9,356 bases of DNA from Accumulibacter sp. (lineage in GTDB: Bacteria > Pseudomonadota > Gammaproteobacteria > Burkholderiales > Rhodocyclaceae): the NCBI GenBank assembly GCA_031276375.1, contig JAISNE010000205.1:1-9356 (forward strand). Direction: 5' to 3'. The notes under the pieces are model-generated. The model worked only from the letters and a program-made list of their open reading frames with translations, searched no databases and was not told the DNA's origin. This document shows, in pieces, positions 1 through 6,928 of this stretch; within the stretch, counting starts at the first letter, position 1; every line of letters begins with the position of its first letter. Position numbers and translations under genes: made by a program.

Positions 1-2
1 TA

Positions 3-1205
3 CTCATCGCCTCGTATATAATCCCATTGCCATTCATGTTTGATTTGGAAAAGCAAGCACAAATCGCTATTGAAGATGGTGTGCGACGAAAGGTTGGAGA
101 AAGGTTGGCGGTATTGATGAAAGATGACGATACCGTGGTTCTGGAGCCTTTGGGGATTGTTGGATATTATGCCAGAAACAAGACGATTTACGATTATCCC
201 GGGCTTGGATCAAAGATTGCGGCCAAAGCATTTAGGGAAAGCGCCGGATTTGGCGACTTCTGCGATATACTTAGACCAACGTTCCTTGTTTTAAGAGAAG
301 GGGATCGTTATACTGGCAGTGAGGGTGATGTGCGCAGAAATATTCATGAATTTGATAATGAATATCGATATTTGGAAACAATAGAGAATAGAAATCATGA
401 ATTCGATTCCGGTCCTCTTCATTTGAGTCGCAAAGGGGATGCGGTTTTTTTGATATTCAGAAGAAACAAAGCGGCTAATCTGACGCGGCGCGATCCGAGC
501 AGAGTGGAGTCGCTGGAAATGGGCCATTGCGATGGAGGCATCGACAGGATAGGCGTCAGATCGCACATATTGAATATGAGCGGTTGGCTGGCGCTATCCG
601 CCGAGCGGGGGCTGTTGCCCGAGGCGGCGAAGGTGATCCTGACCGATGCGGCGGGACATGATTACGTCGTTCCCACGAAGCGGGTACAACGGCCGGATGT
701 GGGCGCGCATTTCAAAAATGATGGATTAAACGGCGCGGGATATACGGCAAAAGCGGACATATCCTCGCTGCAAATTGTCTCGGTGAGAATGGCGTATGAG
801 GACAAGGGAAAATTGGTCGGGTGTCCACAAACCAAGGAAGTAGTGCAAATAGCGCGCCCCGAGCGTATCGAGCCGGGCGCGGAGTCGCTGGAAATGGGCC
901 ATTGCGATGGGAGCATCGACGGGATGGACGTCGGATCGCGCACATTGAATATGAACGGTTGGCTGGCGCTATCCGTCGAGCGGGGGCTGTTGCCCGAGGC
1001 GGCGAAGGTGATCCTGATCGATGCGGCGGGACATGATTATGTCGTTCCCACGAAGCGGGTGCAACGACCGGATGTGGGCGCGCATTTCAAAAAGGACGAA
1101 TTGAACGGCGCGGGATATACGGTAAAAGCGGACATATCCTCGCTGCAAGTCGCCTCGGTGAGAATGGCGTATGAGGACAAGGGGAAATTGGTCGGGTGTC
1201 CGTAG
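3..1205 (+). CDS. C-terminal part of a probable GT39-like membrane glycosyltransferase with duplicated C-terminal domain (5' end outside window)
   Basis: The reading frame is open to the left edge, so this is the end of a longer gene; the TTG at 27 is only an in-frame codon and not a credible start. The first visible residues are hydrophobic (LIASYIIPLPF), which looks like the end of a last membrane helix. Next comes a soluble stretch with EPLGIVGYYARNK and YDYPGL about 40 to 60 residues in. I recognise this pattern from the region after the membrane helices of bacterial ArnT/GT39-like sugar transferases; that is family memory, not proof. The last about 235 residues are two near-identical modules of about 120 residues (SGWLAL, RPDVGAHF, GAGY), a beta-rich accessory domain type often attached to surface-polysaccharide enzymes. 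The end is unusual: TAG at 1203-1205 sits where the first copy has CAA. The first 480 bases are AT-richer than the flanking operon, suggesting transfer. Function is tentative. Confidence 0.55.
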   Translation, partial: LIASYIIPLPFMFDLEKQAQIAIEDGVRRKVGERLAVLMKDDDTVVLEPLGIVGYYARNKTIYDYPGLGSKIAAKAFRESAGFGDFCDILRPTFLVLREGDRYTGSEGDVRRNIHEFDNEYRYLETIENRNHEFDSGPLHLSRKGDAVFLIFRRNKAANLTRRDPSRVESLEMGHCDGGIDRIGVRSHILNMSGWLALSAERGLLPEAAKVILTDAAGHDYVVPTKRVQRPDVGAHFKNDGLNGAGYTAKADISSLQIVSVRMAYEDKGKLVGCPQTKEVVQIARPERIEPGAESLEMGHCDGSIDGMDVGSRTLNMNGWLALSVERGLLPEAAKVILIDAAGHDYVVPTKRVQRPDVGAHFKKDELNGAGYTVKADISSLQVASVRMAYEDKGKLVGCP

Positions 1206-1277
1206 GTCAAGGAAATAGTACAATAGCGCGCCCCGAGCGTATCGAGCCGGGCGCGAAATCGCTGGAAATGGGCCATT
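507..1277 (+). repeat. 375-base tandem repeat, two full copies plus start of a third
   Basis: Copy 1 runs 507-881, copy 2 runs 882-1255, and a third copy is recognisable only to about 1277 (CGCTGGAAATGGGCCATT). The period is 375 bases (125 codons), reduced by one base in copy 2 because an AAA run became AA near 1223. Aligning by hand I count 30 substitutions between the two full copies (about 92% identity); all but one (AAT/AAG) are transitions. The repeat phase is the coding phase, so the duplication doubled a protein domain of the plus-strand gene. Copy 2 carries TAG in place of CAA, which ends the protein. The third copy breaks off where the transposase fragment begins. Confidence 0.9.
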
Positions 1278-1495
1278 TCAGCACCGCGCCCGCGGTTACT
1301 TTGAAAAACTTTGCGATGGTTCTGAGCGATAGCCCGTGACTGTACAGCCAAACAGCCGTCATGATCTCTTTTTCTGTCTTGCCGCGTTGGCACAAACTGG
1401 CAACCGCAGTCCTTACACTTGTATCGCTGTTCTCCCTTGACAACTCCTGCTTTGACGTAGTTGATGCCGCCACATTTCTTGCAACACAACATCAT
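1275..1495 (-). pseudogene. 5' fragment of an IS1-type transposase (InsA-like zinc ribbon and helix-turn-helix), frameshifted and truncated
   Basis: Reading from 1495 the frame gives MMLCCKKCGG, then YVKAG, then QRYKCKDCGCQFVPT. This is the paired-CxxC zinc ribbon typical of the N-terminus of IS1-family InsA proteins. The sense then continues one base out of phase as RGKTEKEIMTAVWLYSHG and LSLRTIAKFFKVTAGAVLKW, a helix-turn-helix of the same family. A single-base loss near 1377 (CGGGGC to CGGC, for example) would explain the shift. A good ribosome site (GGGAGG, 1501-1506) precedes the ATG at 1495. After AVLKW the frame runs into the 375-base repeat of the neighbouring gene, so the catalytic part and the far inverted repeat are gone. 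I could not define the near inverted repeat. It cannot make an active transposase. Confidence 0.7.
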
Positions 1496-1597
1496 CAGCA
1501 CCTCCCAAGTTTCTCGCTTTATATCGCAATATGCCCGCGCGGTTCATGCGGTGTCCGGAAGCGAGCCATCGGGGACGGCAAGCGCAGCCTGGACGGG

Positions 1598-1624
1598 CGC
1601 CGCGCTTTATGCCGCGGGCGTTTT
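1598..1624 (+). terminator. possible weak plus-strand hairpin followed by TTTT
   Basis: CGCCGCG (1598-1604) can pair with CGCGGGCG (1613-1620) with one bulged G and an 8-base loop, followed by only four T. It could end transcripts coming from the left-hand gene or from across the IS remnant. The T-tract is short and the region GC-rich, so a chance hairpin is quite possible. Confidence 0.25.
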
Positions 1625-1632
1625 CGCGCTTC

Positions 1633-1667
1633 AAAAAAAAACCCCGCGGCCTGAAACCTGCGGGGGG
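1633..1667 (-). terminator. rho-independent terminator of the minus-strand operon
   Basis: On the minus strand CCCCGC (1660-1665 on the plus strand) and GCGGGG (1642-1647) form a six-base GC-only stem around a 12-base loop. A run of nine T follows directly (1641-1633). It lies about 30 bases past the stop of the last operon gene, the expected place and direction. Transcription of the five-gene operon therefore most likely ends here, before the IS remnant. Confidence 0.85.
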
Positions 1668-1693
1668 TCACGGCTTGTTCCTGGATGCGGCTG

Positions 1694-3892
1694 TCAGGCG
1701 AAGGCCTCCGCGCGCTTGATCAGTTCGTCCAGCCCGGCTTCGCCCGCGTTGCGCGGTTTGCCGGGGTGGATGATGGCGACCTGGCAGTTTTCGGCGGCTT
1801 CGACGAGCTGGGCGTAGGTGCCGGCGCCGATGTCCTTGATGTAGGCTTGCTTGTTGCCGTCATAGGCGAACATCTTGCCGTTGACCTGGATGCATTCATT
1901 GCACGAGGCGCAGCGCGGCGTTTCGATGTAGGCTTCGTCGCTGGTCTTTTCCGCTTCGCTTTCCGCCGTTCCGGCGTCGGGGGCCACCGCCGGAGCGGCG
2001 TCCGCGGAGGCGGGTTGCGGGGTCGGCGCGGAGGCGGCCAGCAGGGCTTTGCCGCTTTCTTCCCAGGCCGCCTTTTCCCGCGCCAGGCGTTTTTCGGCGT
2101 GCGAGTTGTGGATGCCGCCGAGTTCCTGCAGGCTGTTCCACATCGACAGGCAGCGGCGCGCTTCGCGCACGATCTTTTCGACGACGATGACTTGCTGCAG
2201 CCGGTTGTCCGGGTCGACCATCAGCAGCGAGGGGACGCGGTCGATGCGGTCGATGTCGCCGCGATCTTCGTTGCCGATGACGTCGCCAGGCTCGGCCAGC
2301 CAGTCCCGCCAGTGCGACTTGGCCACGGCGGCGAAGAACTTGGCGTAGCGGGCGTCGCAGGCGACGAAGTCGATCAGCGTGAAGGGACGGTCTTCGGCGA
2401 TGCTCTGGCAGTCCGCGTCTTGGTAGACCACGCGGTGGATCGGCCAGTCGAGTTCGGGCTGCGGATTGGCTTCGAGCGAGAAGCGGGAGGCCCAGTCGTC
2501 GCCGGCGGTGGGGTCCATGGTGAAGGCGGGGAACACGCGCGATTCGAGCGCCGCGGCGCCGATCAGGTAGGGGGGCAGCGGGCCGTGGCCCTTGACCACG
2601 CCGGAGAAGATGGAAAACAGCGCGGGGCCGGAGCAGTCGAGGCCGCGCACGATTTTTTCGCGCAGCCGGTACAGCGCGGACGACGGCGTTTGCACGACGA
2701 ATACGCCGACCATGCCCAGCGCCATGCGGGCGAGCTGCCGGCTGCGCAGGGCGAAGGCGAGGTGGCCGTTGCCGATCGGCGATTCCTCGATGACGTCGTC
2801 GGTTTGCACCAGCACCTTGATCGGCAGGTTGAGCGACATGATCTCGGTCAGCGCGCCAAGTTCGCCGCCCGGCAGCCGTTCCGCGTGGACGCGCGCCAGG
2901 TAGTCGGGGAAAAGGGCCATTTCGCGCGGGTCGAGGCCGTCTTCGCCGAAGGATTCGAAGAGGCGGTCGTGCTTCGCTTCGCTGTATTCGCCGCGCACTT
3001 CGAGTTCGCCGATGGCCACCGCCTTGGCCAGTTCGATGGCCTTGGGCAGGCGTTCGCGGTAGGCCTTGATGGCTTCGCCGCAGGAGTCGAAGGCGAAGGC
3101 GTAAGGCTCGCTGGCGGAGTGGGGCGAGGGGAAGAATTGCTGCGTCTTGAGCGTCGCCAGCAGTTTCTCGATCCGCCGCTTGCGGTTTTTGGAGAGGTTT
3201 TCCTTCGGGGCGGAGCGGCACAGGAGTTTCGACATGGTTTCGAAGTCGAACTTGTCCAGCGGCCCCGAACCGAAGGTGCGCTTGAGGTTGGCGGCGCTGC
3301 GCCCGGCGTTCGAGTTGGCGAAGTCGGCTTGCAGGATTTCCGAGAGCTTGATGACCAGGCGGTTGACGATTTCAGCGAAACGCTGCGCGCGCTCGGCCTG
3401 GGTCAGCGCCCAGACGTGTCCGATCATCCGGTACGGCATGGCGCCGTCGCAATCGACCACTTCGCCGTCCACCTTGAGGTTGGCGCGCGCGCGGGCCAGG
3501 CTTTCGGCCATGGGTTTGTCGTTCTTGCCAAGCTCCGCCGCGGCCTTGTCCCACAGGACCGAGAGCTTTTTGCTTTCCTTGCCGCCGGCGGCGGCCTGGG
3601 CGCGGATGCGCTGTTCGAGGCGCAGCACGTGTTTTCTGAGCCGGTCGGCGCCGGCGCCGTGGGCAATCTTGCCGAGGATGCCGTCGATCAGGCCGGACAG
3701 CGATTCGACGCAGGCGTCTCCCGGCTGCCCGGCGATCAGGATCAGCGGGAAGTCGTGGCGCAGCCGGGTCAGGTCGCGGTAGGCGGCGAAGAGGGCAGGG
3801 CGCAGTTTGAGTCGGTCAATCGCTTCCAGGTTCGGCGTGTTCGCCTTTCCGGACAGGAAAAATGCCACATGGGCTTGCAGATCGGCTTCCAT
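1694..3892 (-). CDS. 732-aa protein of unknown function with C-terminal single [4Fe-4S] ferredoxin domain, last gene of the kor/nfn operon
   Basis: The C-terminal about 75 residues hold CASCNEC (Cys661, 664, 667) and a fourth Cys703 in AENCQVAIIHPGKP, a monocluster ferredoxin arrangement. The usual Pro after the last Cys is replaced by Gln-Val. It is joined by an Ala/Pro/Glu-rich flexible linker (about 619-654) to a roughly 615-residue body with no signal peptide or obvious membrane helix, so a soluble cytoplasmic protein. The body has few cysteines; near its end are PFTLIDF (503-509), a strand ending LLMVD, and a charged helix with LQELGGIHNSHAEKR. I recall similar tails in proteobacterial proteins tied to 2-oxoacid:ferredoxin oxidoreductases, but I cannot name the body domain. 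KorAB of this type lacks its own ferredoxin subunit, so a role as partner or electron acceptor is inferred. The ATG at 3892 has no good Shine-Dalgarno sequence; see the in-frame leader at 3911-4006. Confidence 0.75.
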   Translation of the reverse strand: MEADLQAHVAFFLSGKANTPNLEAIDRLKLRPALFAAYRDLTRLRHDFPLILIAGQPGDACVESLSGLIDGILGKIAHGAGADRLRKHVLRLEQRIRAQAAAGGKESKKLSVLWDKAAAELGKNDKPMAESLARARANLKVDGEVVDCDGAMPYRMIGHVWALTQAERAQRFAEIVNRLVIKLSEILQADFANSNAGRSAANLKRTFGSGPLDKFDFETMSKLLCRSAPKENLSKNRKRRIEKLLATLKTQQFFPSPHSASEPYAFAFDSCGEAIKAYRERLPKAIELAKAVAIGELEVRGEYSEAKHDRLFESFGEDGLDPREMALFPDYLARVHAERLPGGELGALTEIMSLNLPIKVLVQTDDVIEESPIGNGHLAFALRSRQLARMALGMVGVFVVQTPSSALYRLREKIVRGLDCSGPALFSIFSGVVKGHGPLPPYLIGAAALESRVFPAFTMDPTAGDDWASRFSLEANPQPELDWPIHRVVYQDADCQSIAEDRPFTLIDFVACDARYAKFFAAVAKSHWRDWLAEPGDVIGNEDRGDIDRIDRVPSLLMVDPDNRLQQVIVVEKIVREARRCLSMWNSLQELGGIHNSHAEKRLAREKAAWEESGKALLAASAPTPQPASADAAPAVAPDAGTAESEAEKTSDEAYIETPRCASCNECIQVNGKMFAYDGNKQAYIKDIGAGTYAQLVEAAENCQVAIIHPGKPRNAGEAGLDELIKRAEAFA

Positions 3893-3910
3893 AAGGGCGG
3901 TCTCGTCTAG

Positions 3911-4006
3911 TCATTGGTGAAGGCGCGTCCCCGCCGCGGCCACGATCGGCGGGCGGAAACGGGCGGGTCGTTTCGCTGGGTCTCGAAGTTGCGTTTCCTG
4001 GTTCAT
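3911..4006 (-). CDS. 31-codon small ORF overlapping the korB stop; possibly the severed N-terminus of the downstream gene
   Basis: ATG (4006-4004) overlaps the korB stop as TGATG, the classic arrangement for translational coupling. The ORF begins MNQETQLRDPAKRP and ends GTRLHQ at TGA 3913-3911. It is basic and Pro/Ala-rich and matches nothing I know. It is in the same frame as the 732-codon gene: after the TGA six sense codons (LDETAL) lead straight into that gene's ATG. It may be a coupled leader peptide, the true N-terminus of the downstream protein cut by a nonsense change or sequencing error, or plain spacer. It has no clear ribosome site of its own, as expected for a coupled start. Confidence 0.3.
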   Translation of the reverse strand: MNQETQLRDPAKRPARFRPPIVAAAGTRLHQ

Positions 4007-4959
4007 CAGACCGAGTATTTGTCGAGCTCGGCCTCGAAGCTTTTCCTGATCGCCTCGACCGTGCGCAGCGCGCCGCTGTGCCGCGTGTCCTCGTAGCACG
4101 GGACATCCGGGTTGCGGTACAGGATGCCGACCGGGATGATCTCGGTGTTGGAGGCGATTTCGCGCGCCCGGTGGATGTCCAGCGGATCGTGCTCGATCTG
4201 GTTCTTGTACACGCGGCCCAGGTTCTGGCCGATCTGGATGCCGTTGGCGTGGTGCACGAGTTGCACGCGGGCCGGATCCTGCAGCCACGGATCGAGCGCC
4301 TTGGGCAGCCATTCGGGGCAGCGCTGGATGACGCGGACGAAGGAAAAGCCGGTGTGGTGGTAGGCGGCCTTGACGATGTCGAACAAGGTCTCCGGAATCC
4401 AGTCGACCGCCTGCGCGATGAACGAGACGTTGGATACGCCGAGCGATACGGTCAGCGGGTTGAGCGCTTCGAGGTAGCTGCCGCGCGGCGTGGTGTTGCT
4501 CTTGGTGCCGAGCGGCGAGGTCGGCGACGCCTGTTTCTTGGTCAGGCCGTAGATCTGGTTGTCGTGCAGGAAGACGGTCATGTTCATGTTGTAGCGCAGC
4601 GCGTGGATCCAGTGCGCCGCGCCGATGCTGCAACAGTCGCCGTCGCCGGTGTTGACGAAGACGGTGAGGTCGGGACGCGACATCTTGACGCCCTCGGCGA
4701 CCGGGAAGGCGCGGCCGTGGATGCCGTGGAAGCCGTAGGTCTTCATGTAGTGCGGGAAGCGGCTGGAACAGCCGATGCCCGAGACGAACACGGTCTTTTC
4801 CGGGCGCAGCCCTTCGTCGCGGCACAGGCGCTGGACGGCGGTGAGGATGGCGTTGTCGCCGCAGCCGGTGCACCAGCGGGGAACGCCGCTCTGGTAGTCT
4901 TCCAGCGCCAACTGCTCCTTGTACAGTTCGAGCAGTTGCTTGGTGGCGGATAGTTTCAT
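4006..4959 (-). CDS. korB: 2-oxoacid:ferredoxin oxidoreductase beta subunit (probably 2-oxoglutarate)
   Basis: KorB is the catalytic thiamine-diphosphate subunit that, with KorA, oxidatively decarboxylates a 2-oxoacid with CoA and passes electrons through a [4Fe-4S] cluster to ferredoxin. The 317 residues match the usual KorB size. Cluster ligands are visible as WCTGCGD (Cys30, Cys33), GIGCSS (Cys64) and IQRCPEW (Cys214). The TPP/Mg site is GDGDCCSIG (105-113) followed by DNQIYGLT (133-140), and HGIHGRAFPVAEG (78-90) is the conserved family stretch. The ATG at 4959 is set by a good ribosome site (AAGGGGAA, six bases upstream) and lies 10 bases after the korA stop. 2-Oxoglutarate is favoured over pyruvate from the overall two-subunit architecture; sequence alone does not settle the substrate. 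Confidence 0.93.
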   Translation of the reverse strand: MKLSATKQLLELYKEQLALEDYQSGVPRWCTGCGDNAILTAVQRLCRDEGLRPEKTVFVSGIGCSSRFPHYMKTYGFHGIHGRAFPVAEGVKMSRPDLTVFVNTGDGDCCSIGAAHWIHALRYNMNMTVFLHDNQIYGLTKKQASPTSPLGTKSNTTPRGSYLEALNPLTVSLGVSNVSFIAQAVDWIPETLFDIVKAAYHHTGFSFVRVIQRCPEWLPKALDPWLQDPARVQLVHHANGIQIGQNLGRVYKNQIEHDPLDIHRAREIASNTEIIPVGILYRNPDVPCYEDTRHSGALRTVEAIRKSFEAELDKYSV

Positions 4960-4963
4960 GCTT

Positions 4964-4970
4964 TTCCCCT
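4964..4970 (-). promoter_or_regulatory. ribosome binding site of korB
   Basis: AAGGGGA sits six bases before the korB ATG, in the 10-base gap after the korA TAA. It is the clearest Shine-Dalgarno sequence in the operon and fixes the korB start. Confidence 0.75.
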
Positions 4971-6859
4971 TATTTATCGAGTTTGTCCAGCAGAACCTGG
5001 CGGATGGTGCGCGGCTTGACCGGCTGCCCGCGCACTTCCGTCCAGCAATCGACGTCGATCAGGTAGCGCGCGCGCAGCAGCATGGCGAGCGCGGAGTAGC
5101 GGCGGTTTTCCTCGTCGATCAGTTCGTCGTCCGCGCGGTCGCTCCAGTTGGTCTCGACGGTCATCACTTTCTTGAAGCGCCGCATGATTTCCTTGAGGCC
5201 GGGCTGCATCGGCTGCAGGAAGCGCAGGTGGGTCGAGGATACCTTCCTGCCCTCGGCGATGAGTCCGGCGACGGCTTCCTCGATCGCGCCCTTGGTGCTG
5301 CCCCAGCCGATGACCAGCAGTTCGCCCTGTTTGTCGCCGAACACTTCCGGCGGCAGCAATGTCTTTTGCAGGGCGGCGAGCTTCAGGCTGCGCGCGCGCA
5401 GGCTTTCCTGGTTGATGTCCGGGTCGTAGGCCACGTGGCTGTCGCGGTCGTGCGCGAGTCCGGTGACGGTGTGCATGCCGCCCGGCCGGCCGGGAATGAA
5501 GCGCGGCGCGATGCCGGTGACCGGATCCCAGTCGTAGGGCCGGGCGCCCTCGGGCACCGGACTCTGGTCGATCGGCGGCGCGAGCCACGATTCCTGGAAC
5601 TGCGGCCGGTCGAACGGCTGCTGCGACGAGGACAGGCTGGCGTCGCTGAGAATGACCACCACGGTGTTGAAGGTCTCGGCGATGCGCCGCGCGGTGATGA
5701 CCGAGTAGAAGCAGTCTTCGATCGTCGAGGGCGCCATCACCACTTTCGGCGCGTCGCCGTGGCTGCCGAAGATGGCGGTCAGCATGTCGCCCTGTTCGAC
5801 CTTGGTCGGCTGGCCGGTGCTCGGGCCGCCGCGCTGGACGTTGACCACGACCAGCGGAATCTCGGCCATCACGGCCAGGCCAAGGCCTTCCTGCTTGAGC
5901 GAGTAGCCGGGGCCGGAGGTGATGGTCACCGCGCATTTGCCGGCGTAGGACGCGCCGATGGCGAAGGCGCAGGCGGCGATTTCGTCCTCGGCCTGATGCA
6001 CGATGCCGCCGACTTTCTCGAAGACTTCCGACAGGTAGTGCGAGGCCGAGGTCGCCGGGGTGATCGGGTACATCGCGCAGAGGTCCATGCCCGAGGCCAT
6101 CACGCCGAGGGCCAGCGAGACGTTGCCGTTGATCGAAATCTGCGGTTTGCCGGTCGGCGTGGCCGGGATGCGGAAGGAAAAGTCGATGTTGGCCCGCGCC
6201 CAGCGGTGGCCGGCTTCGAGCAGCACGACGTTGGCGTCGATGACGCTCTGTTCCTTCTTGCCGAAGGTCAGCGCGATCTGTTCGCGTCCCGCTTGCAGGT
6301 CGAAATTGTAGATGTGGCAGAGAATGCCCAGCGCGAACATGTTCTTGCCGCGCCGCGCGTTGGTGGTGAAGCGCAGGCATTCCTCTTCCATCGGGATTTC
6401 GTAGACCTTGTAATCCGCGTTGACCAGCCGGTCGTAGGCTTCGGTATACGATTTGACGATGTTCGGGTCGGAATGGGTCCGCCACATGTTTTCCAGCAGG
6501 ATGATGCAGCCCGGCTTGAGTTCGCGGGCGTTGACCCGGCCAAGCAGCACCTGCTCGTTGAAGGCGATGACCAGGTCGGTTTCGTCGCCGCCGTTGGTGA
6601 CGTAGCCGGAGCCGATGCGGATGCGGTTGCCGGAAGCGCCGGCGACGCTGCGCGCCGGCGGACGGATTTCCGCCGGAATGATCTCCGTCGTCCACACGCC
6701 GTTGCCCATGCGCGCGGCGATCGAGCCGAGCGATTGGCCGCAGCGCTGCGCGCCTTCGCCGGAATCGCTGATGATCTCGACGATGTGCTCCTTGAGCGTG
6801 ACGCACGTTTTTGCCTGGGCCTTGGCGCCGGCTTTCCTCGTTGCTGTCGTGGTGGTCAT
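4970..6859 (-). CDS. korA: 2-oxoacid:ferredoxin oxidoreductase alpha subunit, fused gamma-alpha type (probably 2-oxoglutarate)
   Basis: At 629 residues from ATG 6859 this is the fused form. An N-terminal gamma-type domain (about 25-220) leads into the alpha/pyrimidine-binding domain, with MYPITPATSASHYL (263-276), HQAEDEIAA (288-296), TSGPGYS (314-320) and RGGPSTGQPTK (343-353), all hallmark KorA positions. A C-terminal domain II-like region ends at LLDKLDK. It binds CoA and part of the TPP site and pairs with KorB, 10 bases downstream. The first about 18 residues are Thr/Ala/Lys-rich and dispensable-looking. The frame extends to a TTG at 6874, but that codon has no ribosome site; ATG 6859 has a weak GGAA 11 bases upstream and is preferred. 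There is no ferredoxin-like delta domain, so electrons leave through the KorB cluster to a separate carrier. Confidence 0.92.
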   Translation of the reverse strand: MTTTTATRKAGAKAQAKTCVTLKEHIVEIISDSGEGAQRCGQSLGSIAARMGNGVWTTEIIPAEIRPPARSVAGASGNRIRIGSGYVTNGGDETDLVIAFNEQVLLGRVNARELKPGCIILLENMWRTHSDPNIVKSYTEAYDRLVNADYKVYEIPMEEECLRFTTNARRGKNMFALGILCHIYNFDLQAGREQIALTFGKKEQSVIDANVVLLEAGHRWARANIDFSFRIPATPTGKPQISINGNVSLALGVMASGMDLCAMYPITPATSASHYLSEVFEKVGGIVHQAEDEIAACAFAIGASYAGKCAVTITSGPGYSLKQEGLGLAVMAEIPLVVVNVQRGGPSTGQPTKVEQGDMLTAIFGSHGDAPKVVMAPSTIEDCFYSVITARRIAETFNTVVVILSDASLSSSQQPFDRPQFQESWLAPPIDQSPVPEGARPYDWDPVTGIAPRFIPGRPGGMHTVTGLAHDRDSHVAYDPDINQESLRARSLKLAALQKTLLPPEVFGDKQGELLVIGWGSTKGAIEEAVAGLIAEGRKVSSTHLRFLQPMQPGLKEIMRRFKKVMTVETNWSDRADDELIDEENRRYSALAMLLRARYLIDVDCWTEVRGQPVKPRTIRQVLLDKLDK

Positions 6860-6904
6860 GAGTGGCTGTTCCAAAATCGCGGTTGAGCTAAAGGTGGAAA
6901 ATGG

Positions 6905-6926
6905 CCGGGCCGGGATTCGCGCCCGG
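6905..6926 (-). other. intercistronic hairpin between the nfnB-like gene and korA
   Basis: In the about 70-base gap CCGGGC (6905-6910) pairs perfectly with GCCCGG (6921-6926) around a 10-base loop. On the minus strand only CCATTTT follows, a poor T-tract. It begins three bases after the upstream stop. It could protect an mRNA end or tune the ratio of Nfn to Kor subunits; full termination is unlikely. Confidence 0.4.
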
Positions 6927-6928
6927 TG

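Larger units (their letters stand above)
1206..1693. other. 488-base intergenic stretch without an intact gene
   Basis: It contains the end of repeat copy 2, the stub of copy 3 (to about 1277), the IS1-type transposase remnant (1275-1495), about 100 bases with no recognisable feature beyond a weak hairpin (1496-1632), and the operon terminator. The genes on either side converge on it. Confidence 0.8.

Noticed and set aside
507..1277. Diversity-generating retroelement template/variable repeat pair
   Set aside because: Differences are transitions at all four bases rather than substitutions confined to template adenines, and no reverse transcriptase is visible.
507..1277. CRISPR array
   Set aside because: Units are 375 bases, contiguous and coding; there are no short repeats with unique spacers.
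1896..3221. 441-codon minus-strand frame in another phase of the 732-aa gene
   Set aside because: Arg/Pro/Ala-only low-complexity translation, typical of an out-of-phase frame in GC-rich coding DNA.
1685..3910. 741-codon open frame on the plus strand opposite the 732-aa gene
   Set aside because: It mirrors the minus-strand gene and is rich in Ala, Gly, Val, Asp and Arg, typical of an antisense frame in GC-rich DNA. It has no recognisable domain, while the minus strand has a clear ferredoxin motif and terminator.
4919..6886. 655-codon plus-strand open frame opposite korA
   Set aside because: Antisense shadow of a gene with unmistakable KorA motifs; composition is His/Arg/Asp/Gly-biased with no motif.
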